Numbered from the stretch's first letter, positions 40,831 to 54,300 are shown. The stretch: 64,000 bases of DNA from Plasmodium malariae (GCF_900090045.1 NC_041786.1:62001-126000); one strand, 5' to 3'. Numbers and translations are program-made. The notes: a model not told the origin generated them from the sequence alone.

Positions 40831-42252
40831 TATCTTTGTATCTTGGTTATATAGCCGAAATCCAAGCAAAGAAATAGGATGTTACACCTGAACGACGATG
40901 AAACACAAAATGAGTTATAAGAAATTCTTGTAAAACTCCTGGTGTATATTCAAAAAATAGAAGGAATCATTTAATTTACCATTCCATAAAAAATTTAATA
41001 TTTTTAGATTATCATCAATTTTTTTTCATTAAATAAAAATCAATATCTACATACATTATAGCCTAATAATAAACAATGGACTTAATACTACATGATTTAT
41101 TATTGTATCATTTATCCCATATTTTTGTTATATTTTAATTCATATTAATTATAATTGACAGGATAACCATACTTACTGTTCAAGCTAATCAATTTGTTTT
41201 ATTAAAACTAAATAAAATTATAAATTTATTAACAAAGGCAACAACACACTACAGAAATATATATAATAACGAGAAAATTATGTTTATTTAAAGATAAATG
41301 TAGTTTCATTTATATATTTATTTATTTATTTATTTACATTTCTATACAGATGTATAATACAAATATTAATAAATATATCTTTAAAATAACCAAACATATA
41401 CATTTAATTGGAATTCTGTTATTCCTGAAAATTGGTTTAAAATACTTTTTGAATATGTAGCTATTGGGCTTATAAAACAGAGACATCAAATAAACCTTGC
41501 TATATCAATAACACAACAAAAGAATTACAGAGTGCTGCTTTATATGTTTTTCATTATTATTTATATTTTTATCTGTATAATCGTTTATTACACGAAGTAA
41601 TATTTAGAATTACTTTTGTAATGAACTTAATATGTTATTATTAATCATCCAAATAAAACCAATTATATCAATATTTGTTTGTATAATGCATCCTTTTTAA
41701 GAACAAATTTTAAATTATTTTTATATATTCTGATTAATAAATAACAAGAACTGTAATTAATTTACATGTTTTCCTTTGCCCATAATAATTCATGCTCTTT
41801 ATAAGATTAAAACATGTTTCTTGTCTATTTCAGATTAAACTATTTAAAAATATTTGTAATTTTAATTATTTAAATTTAATTAATATACAATAAGAATTAA
41901 CGCAATTATATATATACATTCCCTACTTGTATTTCATTCGAATAGTGATATAATTCATAGTTTTATATCTCAATGAAACCTATTAACAGAAAAAATCTAT
42001 AGTTTATTTTGATATTCTAATTTTATTATTACTGCACTGAAAAGACGATATAATAAAAATTATGATAAATGTCATTTCTTCCATAAGAAATGTATGCATA
42101 GTAGAGAAATAAATAAAAAAAAAAATTATCTAATATATGGATCTGATACTTTTAATGAAAACAAAACATGTTATCTACATTTTAGATATAGAAGACTTAC
42201 GAAGAAATTCTGTCTATTTATCTTAAAGAAAAAAACATTCAACACTGAATAA
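40830..42252 (+). pseudogene. Cluster of short open frames, possible decayed gene
   Basis: Three plus-strand stretches stand out from their flanks. At 40879-40974, MLHLNDDETQNEL*EILVKL has a single stop in 31 codons. At 41453-41644, 63 open codons include YKTETSNKPCYINNTTKELQ. At 42013-42252, 79 open codons contain five cysteines (KCHFFHKKCMHS, NENKTCYLHFRYRRLTKKFC). The texts are polar and balanced, unlike the hydrophobic chance frames elsewhere. They may be exons or fragments of one decayed subtelomeric antigen gene. I do not recognise the family and cannot exclude chance. Confidence 0.28.
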
Positions 42253-42360
42253 TTCATAAAAATATTTTTTAATGAAATATCCTCATTTACTTCATATGAC
42301 TTTTACTCTTGCAAGACGTGAACAAAAAATCTAAAACCTAAAAAGTAATTGATATATTTT

Positions 42361-42477
42361 TATAAAAATACCGCATGTATTATTAATAAATTTATACAGA
42401 ACTGCATTATTTGCTATATTATAAAAATACCGCATGTATTATTAATAAATTTATACAGAACAGCATTATTTGCTATA
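42361..42477. repeat. 59-bp tandem duplication
   Basis: Two adjacent copies, 42361-42419 and 42420-42477, differ by one substitution (GAACTGC against GAACAGC). The near-identity indicates a recent duplication. Confidence 0.95.
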
Positions 42478-42479
42478 AT

Positions 42480-44600
42480 AAATTAACATTATTCATAGTA
42501 ATTATTTTTACAGAGTGGTAAATATGCCCACGAAATCATAATATTATTTAACAAAAAAATATTAGGTCTAAAGATTGATACATTACTAAATATAAAATAA
42601 TAAGAAAATAAATCAAAAAAAAGAAAAAATATTGGAATTAATTTTAGTGTGTAATAAAACAAATATATAAAATATATGATATAGCTACAATATAACTTTT
42701 TTTTTAATTATATAATTGAATTCTTAAAATTGATGGTATAGCTATTTTGCCACATAAAATTTTATTTTCCAATTTATATCATTATTCTATTTTCTAATAA
42801 TGCTCAATATAATTATTGTTTATCATATTTAATCATATGCATTTTTTTATTTTTTTTTTAGCATCCTGTTTTGAGTTTTTACGTAATTCTTTAACCTTTT
42901 AATTTAGCATATTCCATAATCCTTTACTTTAACATTTTATGTAGATAAATGTTTGTATGGGAGTGTATATAATATAATATTTAGAAGACTATTTTCGCGT
43001 CTTCAAAACATAGCAATCACCCTCCACATTCTTTTTATATATTTTACTAAAAGAATTAATATATATTATATATTTACAAAATTCAACCTTTTCACGTATT
43101 TCACTATTTATAATAATCCTAACAATTTTCAAAATAATCCTGAAAATATTTACTTTATTTTATTTCATTCAGTTCATTAAAATTTCTATAATAAATGTCA
43201 TATTAAAGATTATATTTCTCAGGTCATTTATTTCGTAATTTTTGTAAGTTGTATACACGAAAAGACTAACGTAATAAATTAAACCTTAAAAAAAAAAAAA
43301 TGTTATCAAAATATAATATTCATGTATAAAAGGAATATAATACTATATACAGATGAATTATACATAAGCAAATTTTTACAAAAAATTAATAAAATGGGAA
43401 AAGTTTTCTAGTTAAAAAGAGTAGATACAGTAATACTTAAAAAAAAGTATAATGTCTAATTATAATATGCTTAATGATATATGCTAATATAGTTCCACAA
43501 TTTTAATTACGAAATCTAAGATAATACCCTTCTTCTTCAATGAGAAAAAATTCAATGAAAAAAAAAATTTGAAACAGGCTTTTTAAAGAATAATTTAATT
43601 AAAATACTTTATTATTACTATTATAATTTTCCTAATAAAGTACAATTACCCTCTTCCTCCTCCTTTTAGCACTTCTTCAATGTTTCATTAAACAAAAATG
43701 ATAATTAATATATAATCTTTAAAATTGCTCATTCCACATATATTATAAAACATATATAAATTTAGAAATTAAAAATTTACGATAATGATAACGTTCGTTT
43801 TTAATAAAAAAATTTAACTCTTATTAAATTTCATTTTCCATAATTATATTGTACATACACCTCATTTCTAATAAATTTAAAACGGCAAAGATTTTCTTAT
43901 ATACATCAAATAACGAATATTCAGTGTTAACAGTTTCAATAAAAAAAAAAAAAATTAACAGCAAAATAAACAAATTTAATAATTATATACAACATATATG
44001 ACGTAAGTATATACAAAAATATTTACTTTAATAAATACATATATTATCACGAACACACATTTAATGACAAGTAAATTAGACTATTATTTACAAGTAAAAA
44101 ATTATTGCTAATAAAATACAAATTAAAACAGAAAAAACAAAAAAAATTCGAATTAAATATATAATACGCAAATATATATAAATTATAACTTATCGAATAA
44201 GCTGTTTTAAAAAAATAAGATAATGTTAATTTATTTAATGAGAGGAAATAGTTCCTACTTCTTTAATTCCTTTTTTCCTCCATCAAATAATATATATTGT
44301 ACACATCAATAAAGGGCTTACGATTATAAATCAATTATGTACGAAATTTTTTTTCTTTTTCCTTCTTATTTTTTGTACAACACTTCGTAAAATGCAAAAA
44401 GCCATTGTTCATTATTCATTCATTTTATTACATATATATATATATTTTTAGCGTTCCAATAAGATAAATTTATATATTTTTTGTCTTTCCTTAACACGGC
44501 TTTGCTACAGCATAGATATATGTATATATGTATATATACTATATATTTGCTATTGTATGTATTAAAATATTTTTCATTTCATCAGTTCTGTGCTACTTTT
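42480..44600. other. Gene-free AT-rich stretch, 3' flank of the PHIST gene
   Basis: No gene could be supported. A 75-codon plus-strand frame at 42953-43180 starts only at TTG. On the opposite strand the same place gives EFCKYIIYINSFSKIYKK-like text without a Met. Both are weak. Confidence 0.4.
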
Positions 44601-44603
44601 TTT

Positions 44604-45645
44604 TTAATTTTTTTTTGCCATTTCTATATCAATTTGATCCTTAATCATTTTGTGTAATTCTGTTCTTAAATTGTCGCATTCAACTCTACACTTATTAACA
44701 AAATCTATAAATTCTTTTGCTGGCAAAGGTTCCTTTTCAAGGAGGTCATTAAATTGCTTAACATAATGATCCTCTTTCTCTAGTAGCATATCGAACGCTT
44801 TTGAAACACAATTGTTCCATTTATCATTTGCAGTAATCTCATCCATATTACTTTTTTGTTTTAATGATTCAAAATATTCGAATAATTCCTTTAACAAATT
44901 ATAAATTTTGCTTTCTTCTAGCTTAAATGCTTGTTTCCATATATTAATATAAACATCTTTTGATGAAACCTCTTTCAATGAACTAAGCATTGCATTTAGT
45001 TCTTCTTCTGTAATTTCAGGGGATAAATCAAAGGTTAAATCATCTAATTGCGCAAGTAAATCACTATCATATAATTCCTGTTCGAAATCGTCATCGTCAA
45101 AATCATCATCTGAATCTATATAATTTGAAGCTTGAAGATCATCAGATTCATCATCTTCACTATCGTTTGATTTATTAGACGCATTTAGAGTATTATTTAC
45201 ATTCTTTTTATCTAAATTTTGTTTTTCAGAATCATTATTCCCTGATAATTTTCTTGAATACAGAACACTTGATTGCAATTGTGAAAGTTCCACATTGTTA
45301 AATGTCGATATATTATTCTATACGAAAAGTTAAAAAAAAATTATTCAAATGTAAGTATGATGCACATATATATTGTTTCCATATATAAATACATAATTTA
45401 AAACGGAATAAACATTTTATTTATTTACAAATGCTAAATTATATCCTTACAAGTAACAATATACAATATATGGCAACCATAGATACAACTAATCGTAAAG
45501 GAATGAAACAGCCACCAGATTTACGGCCATTATTGTTCTTTTCTTCTATAGGAAAAAAACTCGTAGAGAATTTTTTAATATTTCCATTATTTTTAGCTAA
45601 AAATTTTGCAGCTAAAATAGAATTGCAACCCTTAAAAATATACAT
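44604..45645 (-). CDS. PHIST-type exported protein
   Basis: Minus strand, join of exon 1 (45645..45451, 65 residues) and exon 2 (45317..44604, 237 residues): 302 residues in all. The 133-bp intron has a GTAAGG donor and a GTATAG acceptor, phase 0. Exon 1 carries a recessed hydrophobic signal at about 47-65 (PLRLVVSMVAIYCILLL), usual for exported Plasmodium proteins. RKLSG, an RxLx motif with G at position 5, is at about 87-91. A long acidic Asp/Ser stretch follows, then a PHIST-like helical domain from about 163 (EITEEELNAMLSSL, then NIWKQAF, KWNNC, PLPAKEFIDFVNKCR). PHIST proteins act in the infected red cell, often at the cytoskeleton or at parasite-induced structures. The start is the first ATG of the open first exon. 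The gene is intact and has the same strand and layout as the PHIST gene at 47329. Confidence 0.82.
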
Positions 45646-47328
45646 TTTATTTAATATGCTTTTTTATATAAAGTTACATAAAAAGAAATTGTTTTTTTAA
45701 CACATTATTTTTATTTTATTTTAATGCCTCGTAATACAGAATATAACGTATATTTTATAAGAAATTATGATTTACAAAAAAAATAAAAAATATTTATTTA
45801 AAATTATTATAAAAAAATAATAATGAAAAAAATAAAAAAAAAAATATTGAAAAAAAAAAAATAATAAATAAAACAAAATATAATTAAAATAAAACAAATT
45901 ATTTTTCATTCACATGCAAAACTTGAAGAACTCAATAAAAGCCAAGAATGCATTTTTATTTATGAAACTATTTTGTTCGCTAACCGAGAATTCTACATGT
46001 TTTTTGTTAGTTTATGTAAATATGAAACAACTCATTTTTTTTTTTTTTTTTTTCTTTTAATTTTAAAAAAAATGAAATAAAAATTTTTAATTATTTGTTT
46101 TATATGAAAGAAGGATAGTAATCTTGTAAGAAACATTTTCATAACTATTTTCTATAACCTAAAAATCGTTCTATTTTGTGCATGTACACTTTCATATTAT
46201 ATTATTACTACAAAAAAATTTAATTATAGCTATAATTATCTATAAGGATAAGCTGTATTTTTTATTTTTTTTGTAGAATAAAAAAAAAAAGAAAAGCTTG
46301 AATCTATTTTTTTTTGTCTTTATATTATCATTCATAAAACAGTAATCTAAAAAATTTTCATTCCATTTAAAAAAAGTTAATCATTGTATAAATAAATATA
46401 TTCTATTTTTTCAATTATAGCATAGCTAATGCATAAATCTACTTTTAACTAAACTATTTTTAGTTTTTAACATTTGTTGTTTTACTAATTTTCGTATTAA
46501 AACACATGTTTTCTTACTATTATTTATAACAATTTTGAAAAAAACAAATAAAAATAAGTAAAAGTTGTAATTAAATTTTGTTTATTGCTGAATGTGTATA
46601 TTAATTTTATTTAAGAAAAAACAATAAAATTATTATTATGGTTAATACAATAGCATGCAAGTCTTTTATATATTTTTTGAAGTATCAACATAAACCACAT
46701 CTTATAACTTAAAATATTTTTTCATATATCAACTAGCTTGCTGCATAAAACATATGAATATATAAAAATAGAACGATTCAAATTGAATAGAAAAGAATTT
46801 TAGGCAAAAGTACTAGGAATTTTTTTCTTTTATTAATTTTAAAAATGTGTAAATTCTTATGTTAAAATAATTATAATATAGCGTAGTATATACCATTATG
46901 TATGATGATTATAATTAAAGGAAGTTATTATATACTATTTTATATGCTATTTTACAATTTTTATTATGTAGCTTACTTCAAAAATAGTTGAATTAATTTT
47001 TCACACTATATAAATTTTATTTTTTTTCTTTAACATATTCAAAATTAACATGATAAAAATATATTCACCTTCAATATTATTTTAATTTATTTACTTCATT
47101 AAAAATAACTCTTTACCCTAATGAAATATAGTTTTCATGGTATAACAAGTTAGTTTGTAATTAACGCTGTAATGTTTTGCAATAAAAATATATATATATA
47201 TGTACATTTTTACAAGTATCTTCTTTTTCAGCCCTTCTTATTGACGTCCAGTTTTAATCAGTACATATATATATATATATATATACATGCAAATTTTGCT
47301 CCTTTCGTTGATTACTATTTAAATTTTT
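45646..47328. other. Intergenic region between the two PHIST genes
   Basis: Contains the 5' flank of the PHIST gene at 44604 and the 3' flank of the one at 47329. There are A-runs near 45830-45860 and a T-run at 46036-46053. No further gene is seen. Confidence 0.5.
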
Positions 47329-48229
47329 TCAATTAGAATAAATTATACAATTATTTAATTTGCTTTTTCCTGTAATGCGTAGATCCCTTATAAATAAATT
47401 AGAAAAAAGTCTACTTTTATTTATAAAATTATCATATTCCGTTTGAGGCAATTGTTCATCTATAATACAATAATGAAAAAGTTTACTGTAATAATCCTCC
47501 ATTACTCGTATCGTTGAATCTATAGTAACTTTAAACTTGTTCATTTCTTCCTGTGCTTTCTCCTCATTTACATTGTATTCACCTTTTAATTCTTCTAAAT
47601 ATGCTGATAAGTAATTTTTTAAATAATCAACTTTATGTTTGTCATTTTGACGCATTCGCAACCATGTATTAAGAGCTTCTGTTTTATATTGACTATTACT
47701 CACTGAATTAATAATTTCATTAATTTGTTCTTCTGTTAAATAATGGAATACTTCTTGACATTTTTCGTGTAACGTAAGTTCATCAATATTATTTAAATCG
47801 TCTTCTATTATATAATTACTGTCTTCTAAATTATTGGAAATATCATAATTCAATTCTGATTCTGAATGTACTGAATTTGAAGGTATATTATTACTTCTCA
47901 AAAAATAGTATCCACTTTTGTAAAGCTCAAATAAATTCCTTGAATATCTGCTACTTAAATGTAGTTTTGTAAATGACATAACCTTATATATATATATGTT
48001 CTATTAAAAAATTTTTTAAATATTAAAAAAAAAAAATTAATACACTAAGTTGTAATTTAAATGGATAAATATAATAATGTGTAAAAATTTATATACTAAA
48101 AAATTTTCTTACTTTTTTTTTTAATCTTACCAAAAATAATACAAAAATAATAGCAATCATTAAAACAGCACATCTTATAGAATTCAAAAGGACTGAAATT
48201 TTTCTATTATTGAATTGTTTACCCTCCAT
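47329..48229 (-). CDS. PHIST-type exported protein
   Basis: Minus strand, exon 1 48229..48131 (33 residues) and exon 2 48000..47329 (223 residues): 256 residues. The intron is 130 bp (GTAAGA donor, AATAG acceptor, phase 0). Exon 1 starts MEGKQFNNRKISVLLN and ends in a hydrophobic run (AVLMIAIIFVLFL) that acts as signal or anchor. RNLFE at about 54-58 is a canonical RxLxE export motif. A polar acidic stretch follows, then a PHIST-like all-helical domain from about 120 (YLTEEQINEIINSV, NTWLRM, EEAKxQEEMNKF-like helix, MEDYYSKLFHYC, LPQTEYDNFINKSR). It differs from its neighbour at 44604 in having little acidic repeat and a canonical motif. The exact PHIST subgroup cannot be assigned by eye. Intact. 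Confidence 0.8.
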
Positions 48230-48507
48230 AATAATTTAATATTATATTTATATTGACTTTTAGCTTTATATGTTTAATGGTTAATAATAATATTTCAAGG
48301 AGAAAAACAATTTTAAATTTAAAACAGGAAATATTTAATTATTATATATTTAAAACATAAAAAATGTTTTTCTGATCTTCAATTTTTTTTTAAATTCCTT
48401 CATTATGTTATTTAGAAAATGAAAAAATATTTCAGAAAAACTAAGCAACTTACAAGGGTTAAAAAACAGAAAAAAAAAAGTATACTAAAAATTAATAATA
48501 TATGTTT

Positions 48508-48547
<40 letters not shown>

Positions 48548-49070
48548 TATTTTTAAATGGTACAACGTTTTGTTAAATTTACATTTCCTGAAAATATAAA
48601 CTATTCTAAAAACAAAAGCATTTTCAATTCGTTTTCAATAAATAAAACAAATTTTTAAGCTTTCCATATTATATTTAACACAAAACTATATTCATATAAT
48701 CTGGGCTAAAACAAGAAAAACTGATTAGCTATTTTTATTTTTCTGTGTAATGTGCATTCAAGAAATAACAGTACAAAAAATATTGTTACATGAGTAACAT
48801 TTTCTATCATTTCTTAAGAATAGATCTATATTTTACGAGAATTATTTGTGTTTATGTACTTAGTTAATTACGTTTAAATATTAAAATTAAGTTTTATATC
48901 TTTTGTATGTAGACATAACAAATTTTTTTATTATTTTTTTATATCTTATTGAGACTCAAACTAAAAATGTAAAAAGTGTTTTAGCACTTATTAATTTAAA
49001 TACAAGTATCAATAATTTAAAATATATATACTCTTGTATGACAAAAAGGGAAAAAACAAATAAAATAAAA
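48230..49070. other. 5' flank of the PHIST gene
   Basis: No gene. An (AT)n run lies at 48513-48541. The 140-codon minus-strand frame at 48956-49378 is produced by the repeat at 49075-49245. Confidence 0.5.
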
Positions 49071-49074
49071 TAAA

Positions 49075-49245
49075 AAAGTAAAATTATATAAAAAAGTGCT
49101 ATTATATAAAATAGTAAAATTAAATAAGAAAGTAAAATAATATAAAACCGTAAAATTATATAAAACCGTAAAATTATATATAACCGTAAAATTATATAAA
49201 ACAGTAAAATTATATAAAACAGTAAAATTATATAAAAAAATAAAA
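49075..49245. repeat. 18-bp tandem repeat
   Basis: About nine copies of a unit close to GTAAAATTATATAAAACC, varying at the last bases (AACCG, AACAG, AATAG, AAAAG). On the minus strand it reads as a false Ile/Leu/Tyr repeat protein. Confidence 0.85.
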
Positions 49246-49249
49246 TAAT

Positions 49250-50450
49250 ATAATATAATAAAGTAATATTAAATAAAAATTTTAAATAAAATAAAATAAA
49301 AATAATATAAAAATAAAATAATGAATTATTTATGTATAATAACAATAAATTAACTTCGATAAGTCTGAATAAAAACATCGATGAAAATGTAAATTACTTA
49401 AGTAACATATGCATTTAAAGCAATAAACAGAAAACTCAAAAATATGATGAACAAGTTTTATTAATTTTTTATTTTATTTCCAAAAAAATTTATGCGCAAA
49501 AACGGAATATACATTCTGACTACACACAAGTTTCTTAAATAAGTCATAGAATTTCCAATTATTTTATGAAATCCCCATTTAGAATTATGTTAATATATTA
49601 AAAATAAAATAATTTTTAATTGATAGTTTATTTATAAAAAGTTTATCTCTCATTTTTGTTCATAATGCATTTACTAAATTACATGATGGTTGTTATTTAT
49701 AGTAGAAAATATTCATACATAATCATTATATCTCTGTTACTCCAAATATATAAAACAATGTAAAACAGGATAACAACTACTTTATCAAAATTGGGTAGAT
49801 ACACCAAAGAAACTTTATACATACAAATAATCACAAATGTATAATTTTGTTAAAGTTGTTTTATATATTTTTATAATTCATGTGCTTTAGTTTTTTCAAC
49901 ATGTTCTTATGAAACTCCTTTTACTTTTTTCAAAAAGAATAGTAATTAAAAATAGCCCCATTAAATGCAAGTTACAATTTTTTATAATATGTTATTCCAA
50001 TATGTCTTATCTAGCAGTAAAGTTTAAATATAACTATATAACTTGAAATATAATTTCATAAATATAACAGTTAAGTTTCCATCTAATAAAATATATCAGA
50101 GTTTCACAAATGAACTAGAATAACACCATTAATTTTTTTCCCCCATAAATTTTAAAACATATCACACCTTACAAAACTATATTTCATATAAAAATATACA
50201 TATAATAAAATACATGTTTGTATAAAATTAATAAAAATAACTTGACGGTTATAAAAAAAAATAAAATCATCTAGAAAATTATTTTAAAATAAAAAATTAA
50301 ACATAAATATATCAAGATCAATATAAATTATGCTTATATTTTTACACCTCTCCGTGCGTATATATATATATATACGTATATACGTATTTATGGATGTTCC
50401 AATATAACACTTACGTTCTCATAGTAGCCTCCCAAAGAAATTAATGTAAT
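49250..50450. other. Intergenic, 3' flank of the exported-protein gene
   Basis: No coding signal. A palindrome-like ATACGTATATACGTAT lies near 50371-50388. Confidence 0.45.
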
Positions 50451-51303
50451 TTAAACAATCTGTTCGCGCTCATATTTACGACATCGTTTTTCATTGTTAC
50501 ATCGTTCAAACCTAGGAGTTTTATCCATTATATTATTTTGTAATTTTAAAAGGCTATAAAAATAAAATATAGTACATATAGTTGATAATAAATAAGATGC
50601 ATTATAATGTCCTGATAGGAAAAGTTTATTTGATACCAAATTTATTATAACCTGTGAAAAAAAAAGTGCATAATTCTGTAAAAATTTTACATTATTTAAT
50701 AAATTCCCATTACTATTTATACTGTCCTTAATATTTTTACTTCCCGATTTCAAGACATCCAATATTTTCTTTTCAAAAAAAGAATCTGCTGTTCTAAAAC
50801 CACGTTTCCATGGAGCACATATATATTTTTGGGTTAACTCATAAATATTTGAATCACATAATAATGACGTTACTTTTGATTCTTTACTTCCCAAATGATT
50901 TTTTTCTTTTATTTCACTATTTATTTCTTCGTTCTTTTCATCTCCGCTTTTTGTTAATTCTTTTTTTATTTCTTTAGATTTCTCTTCATTTGTTGCTAAT
51001 ATTCTGTCCGTTTTAAAACATAATGATATGTTACCTAAATTGATTTGCTCATCCAAAGGCTTATTTGAAATACACAAAAAAAAAAAAAAAAAATATATTA
51101 TTTAAAAAAGTATTTTTTCTATATTAATAAAGCTTTAATTTTACAAAACAAAAACATAACGTAAAAAAATAAAAAAAATTCACATAAAAAAATTGCGACA
51201 ATTATTATTATTTTCCTACATTGTTGTAATACTGCCATATACAAATAAAAAGGATAATAGCAAAAAATTTTGTAAAAAGATGTAACTTAAATTTTTCTTT
51301 CAT
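50451..51303 (-). CDS. Plasmodium exported protein, two C-terminal TM segments (unknown function)
   Basis: Minus strand, exon 1 51303..51220 (28 residues, MKEKFKLHLFTKFFAI...YYNN, GTAGGA donor) and exon 2 51059..50451 (202 residues): 230 residues. The intron is 160 bp and ends with a long T tract followed by CAAATAAG. The first AG after the tract keeps phase 0. RILAT at about 47-51 is an export-like RxLx motif with T at position 5. A Lys/Glu-rich stretch follows, then the block FRTADSFFEKKILDVLKSG (about 116-134), equivalent to KKLDKKYEKEVVKLL in the gene at 4759. Two hydrophobic segments lie at about 155-177 and 184-204, with a basic tail. It belongs by layout to the same family as the genes at 4759, 11176 and 24110. 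Upstream in-frame ATGs exist (to 51483), but the 28-residue exon 1 matches the relatives. Intact. Confidence 0.78.
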
Positions 51304-54300
51304 ATTATAATTCTTTGAGGCAACCATATGTGCTGGTACTAAACAGTTATCTCTTTTTATAATATTCCCTAAATGAACAGCGCAATTTAAATTATAATTT
51401 TTCTTTATCATTTTTTTACCTTGAAAATTTATTAAATTATTATATATTTTTGGTTTTATATGCATATATAAATATTTATACAATAATTTAAACGGAAAAT
51501 TTTATTATTGAACATTTTAATAATGTAACAACAATATAAAACTTTTAAAAAAATGCTGCTCTTTCTGTTAAAATAAATACTAATTTTATATAGAAATATA
51601 TACACTATATTTTTATTTTTCTATGGATTGTATCTCAGTAGCGTATTATTAGAGATAAACCAGAGTGTAATAATCATAAATATGAAATATTAAAATTCCA
51701 TTATTCCTTTATTCAGTAATATCTGAAAATTTTTAAAATTATAAAAATTTAAAGAAAAGAATAATAACATCTTTTTTTCTTTTTTGTACAAAAATATAAT
51801 ATATGATATAAAATTTAAAAAATTTTAAATTAATGTAATATACTTTATACGATTGAACGCTACAATTTTATAAGAGTATCCAGATTAATTAAAAATCCGT
51901 TATTTTTTAATTAATAATTTTCTAATATAATCGTTATATATATAATTCGAATAATATCAGTTTTTAAAAGTACTATAAAAAAAATACTTAAAAAAAAATT
52001 TACTTTTTAGAAAAACAAATTTTTTATCTATTGTATTTATATGCAAGAAATTTATGCTTAAAAACAAAAAAAAATATATAGAGTAATACAAATTAATATA
52101 TCACATATACCTTCAGATGTTTTTTAATAATACTTTTAGAAAGGATGATAAACTCTAGCAAATATTAACAAGTAAATATGATTTTAAAAACTTGTACTAT
52201 AAAAAAAATTCATTTATGGAAACTCTTTAATATAGTATGGTACTTATTATATATATCAATAGATTATTTTAAATTGTAGAAACAAAAATGTGTATAGAAA
52301 AAATTTTATCTGCTATTAGAAGATATAACGTAAAAGGAAAATCATTTTGAATTGAATTCATAATTTATTTTTATATCTTTATTATTAATATAAAAAAAAA
52401 ATACCAAAAGAAAAAGAAGGATTATAATTAAATTTCAAAATAATAAAATGGGAAAATAATTAACCAGTTTCATTTGAGATAAAAAATATTAAACAGTAGT
52501 TATGAAAATATTCTACATTTATACTAAGAATTCTTATAATAATCGTATTTTTTTCTTTCTAATTTTGTACAAAAAATTTTGAACATAATTTTTAAATGTT
52601 ATTAGCAAAAGGTTTTTCCCTAAAAAATATATAATGAATAATTATATTTATTTTTTATAGTTATCACAAATTTTATATTTCATAAGAACTTTAAATTTAA
52701 AAAAAATAAAAAGAAATAGAAAAATTTATATACATTATCATAATATTTACATGAATAACATTTTCTTTTTCAAACGAATATTATAATTTTTTTTTAAATT
52801 ATTCTCAATATACAATAAAATTATATATACGACTTATTATTAAATAGTTATTTTTCCAAACTTTTAGTTTTTATATTACCTAGTCCTTTTAATGGAAATA
52901 ATAATATATTTATGCAGATTAAGATTTTATATTAATTATCTAACATTTATAAAATTACTAACTTATTTTTTTTAAATATTACCATCAAGGAAACATCGTC
53001 AAACAGACTACATATAAAAAAAAATTTGCAACATAATAGTTATTGAATATACTTTAATTATTTTTTAAAAATTATTTTATCTATTTTAAGTAATATTAAT
53101 ATTTTTCTCTTACGTTATATTTTACTATATTAAGAATTTTTTTTAATAGTAAGCATTGACAAGAAGGTTTAATTGTTGTACATATGAAGTGAAAAATACT
53201 TTTTCCTAAGGAATTAAATAAAAGAACAGAAATACTGTGTGCTTCCGCGTTAAATCTATTTATTATTTTATATATTTTATTTTTTACCTTTTTAAAATAA
53301 AAATAGTTAATGATATTTTAAATAAACACAATAAAATATTGTAAAAGTATTGGACAGATATTAAAAAGCCTATAAACAATATCTGTGATAACAAATGAAG
53401 AAAATATCTAACTTCTTACACAATGATGATAAATAGTAAAATTTAGAACATAATTTCCCCTTTTTGTATATAGTAAAAAAAGCAGAATTAAATAACAAAT
53501 ATATAAATTCTAACAATATAATAAAATTTGTAATTTTAATGAATTTTTACAACCATATAATCATAACAATTTTTTCAGAATTTCAAAGTATTTATAATTA
53601 AAGTTTTTTCTTCTTTTTTTTTTTTTTTTTTTTGTTTATATAAAAAAGTACTTCAAGAAAAAGATTTTAAAAATATAACACATGAAAAGTTATATTTTTT
53701 AACAAAACACATTACATATATATAATTTGCAACCATAATTTACTCGAAAACCTATTTAATATAATTTATTGAAAGAAATTATATCTAGATAAATCATATA
53801 AAAATTACTCTTTTGAATTTATTTTTAAATAATAATTGTACTTTATAAAAAGTTTATAATAATATACGTATTTATTATGTATATATTAATATCCTTCTTC
53901 ATCATGTACATAATATACATTTTTTTGAAATCAAATTGATTGTTATTTACAGGTGTTTAAAAGTTTTTTTTTTTCTCCAAATTGCTTCAAAATTCTTATT
54001 ATATAAATAAACCTGTCCATTATCAATTCAATACGTTAAAAAAAAATTAATAAACATGAAAATAATAACTGATAAATAATTATAATGTACATATAAATCA
54101 TTAATGAATAGTACAAATTATGGGCAAAAAGTTGTAATTTATACATCCTTGAGTAATAATAGAGATAATACATTAAAAACAAAATATAACGGAACACTAA
54201 AAGGTCTCTATAAAAAAAATAGAAAAAAAAAATAATACGGTTTTTTTTATAATGAATTTTATAATATATGCACCTTAAAAATAATCATTTATTAAAAATA

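Noticed and set aside
45431..45700. 89-codon plus-strand frame
   Set aside because: Antisense of exon 1 of the PHIST gene, which has matching splice sites and a signal.
48956..49378. 140-codon minus-strand frame rich in Ile, Leu and Tyr
   Set aside because: Created by the 18-bp tandem repeat, a multiple of three with no stop on that strand; no start context or family signal.
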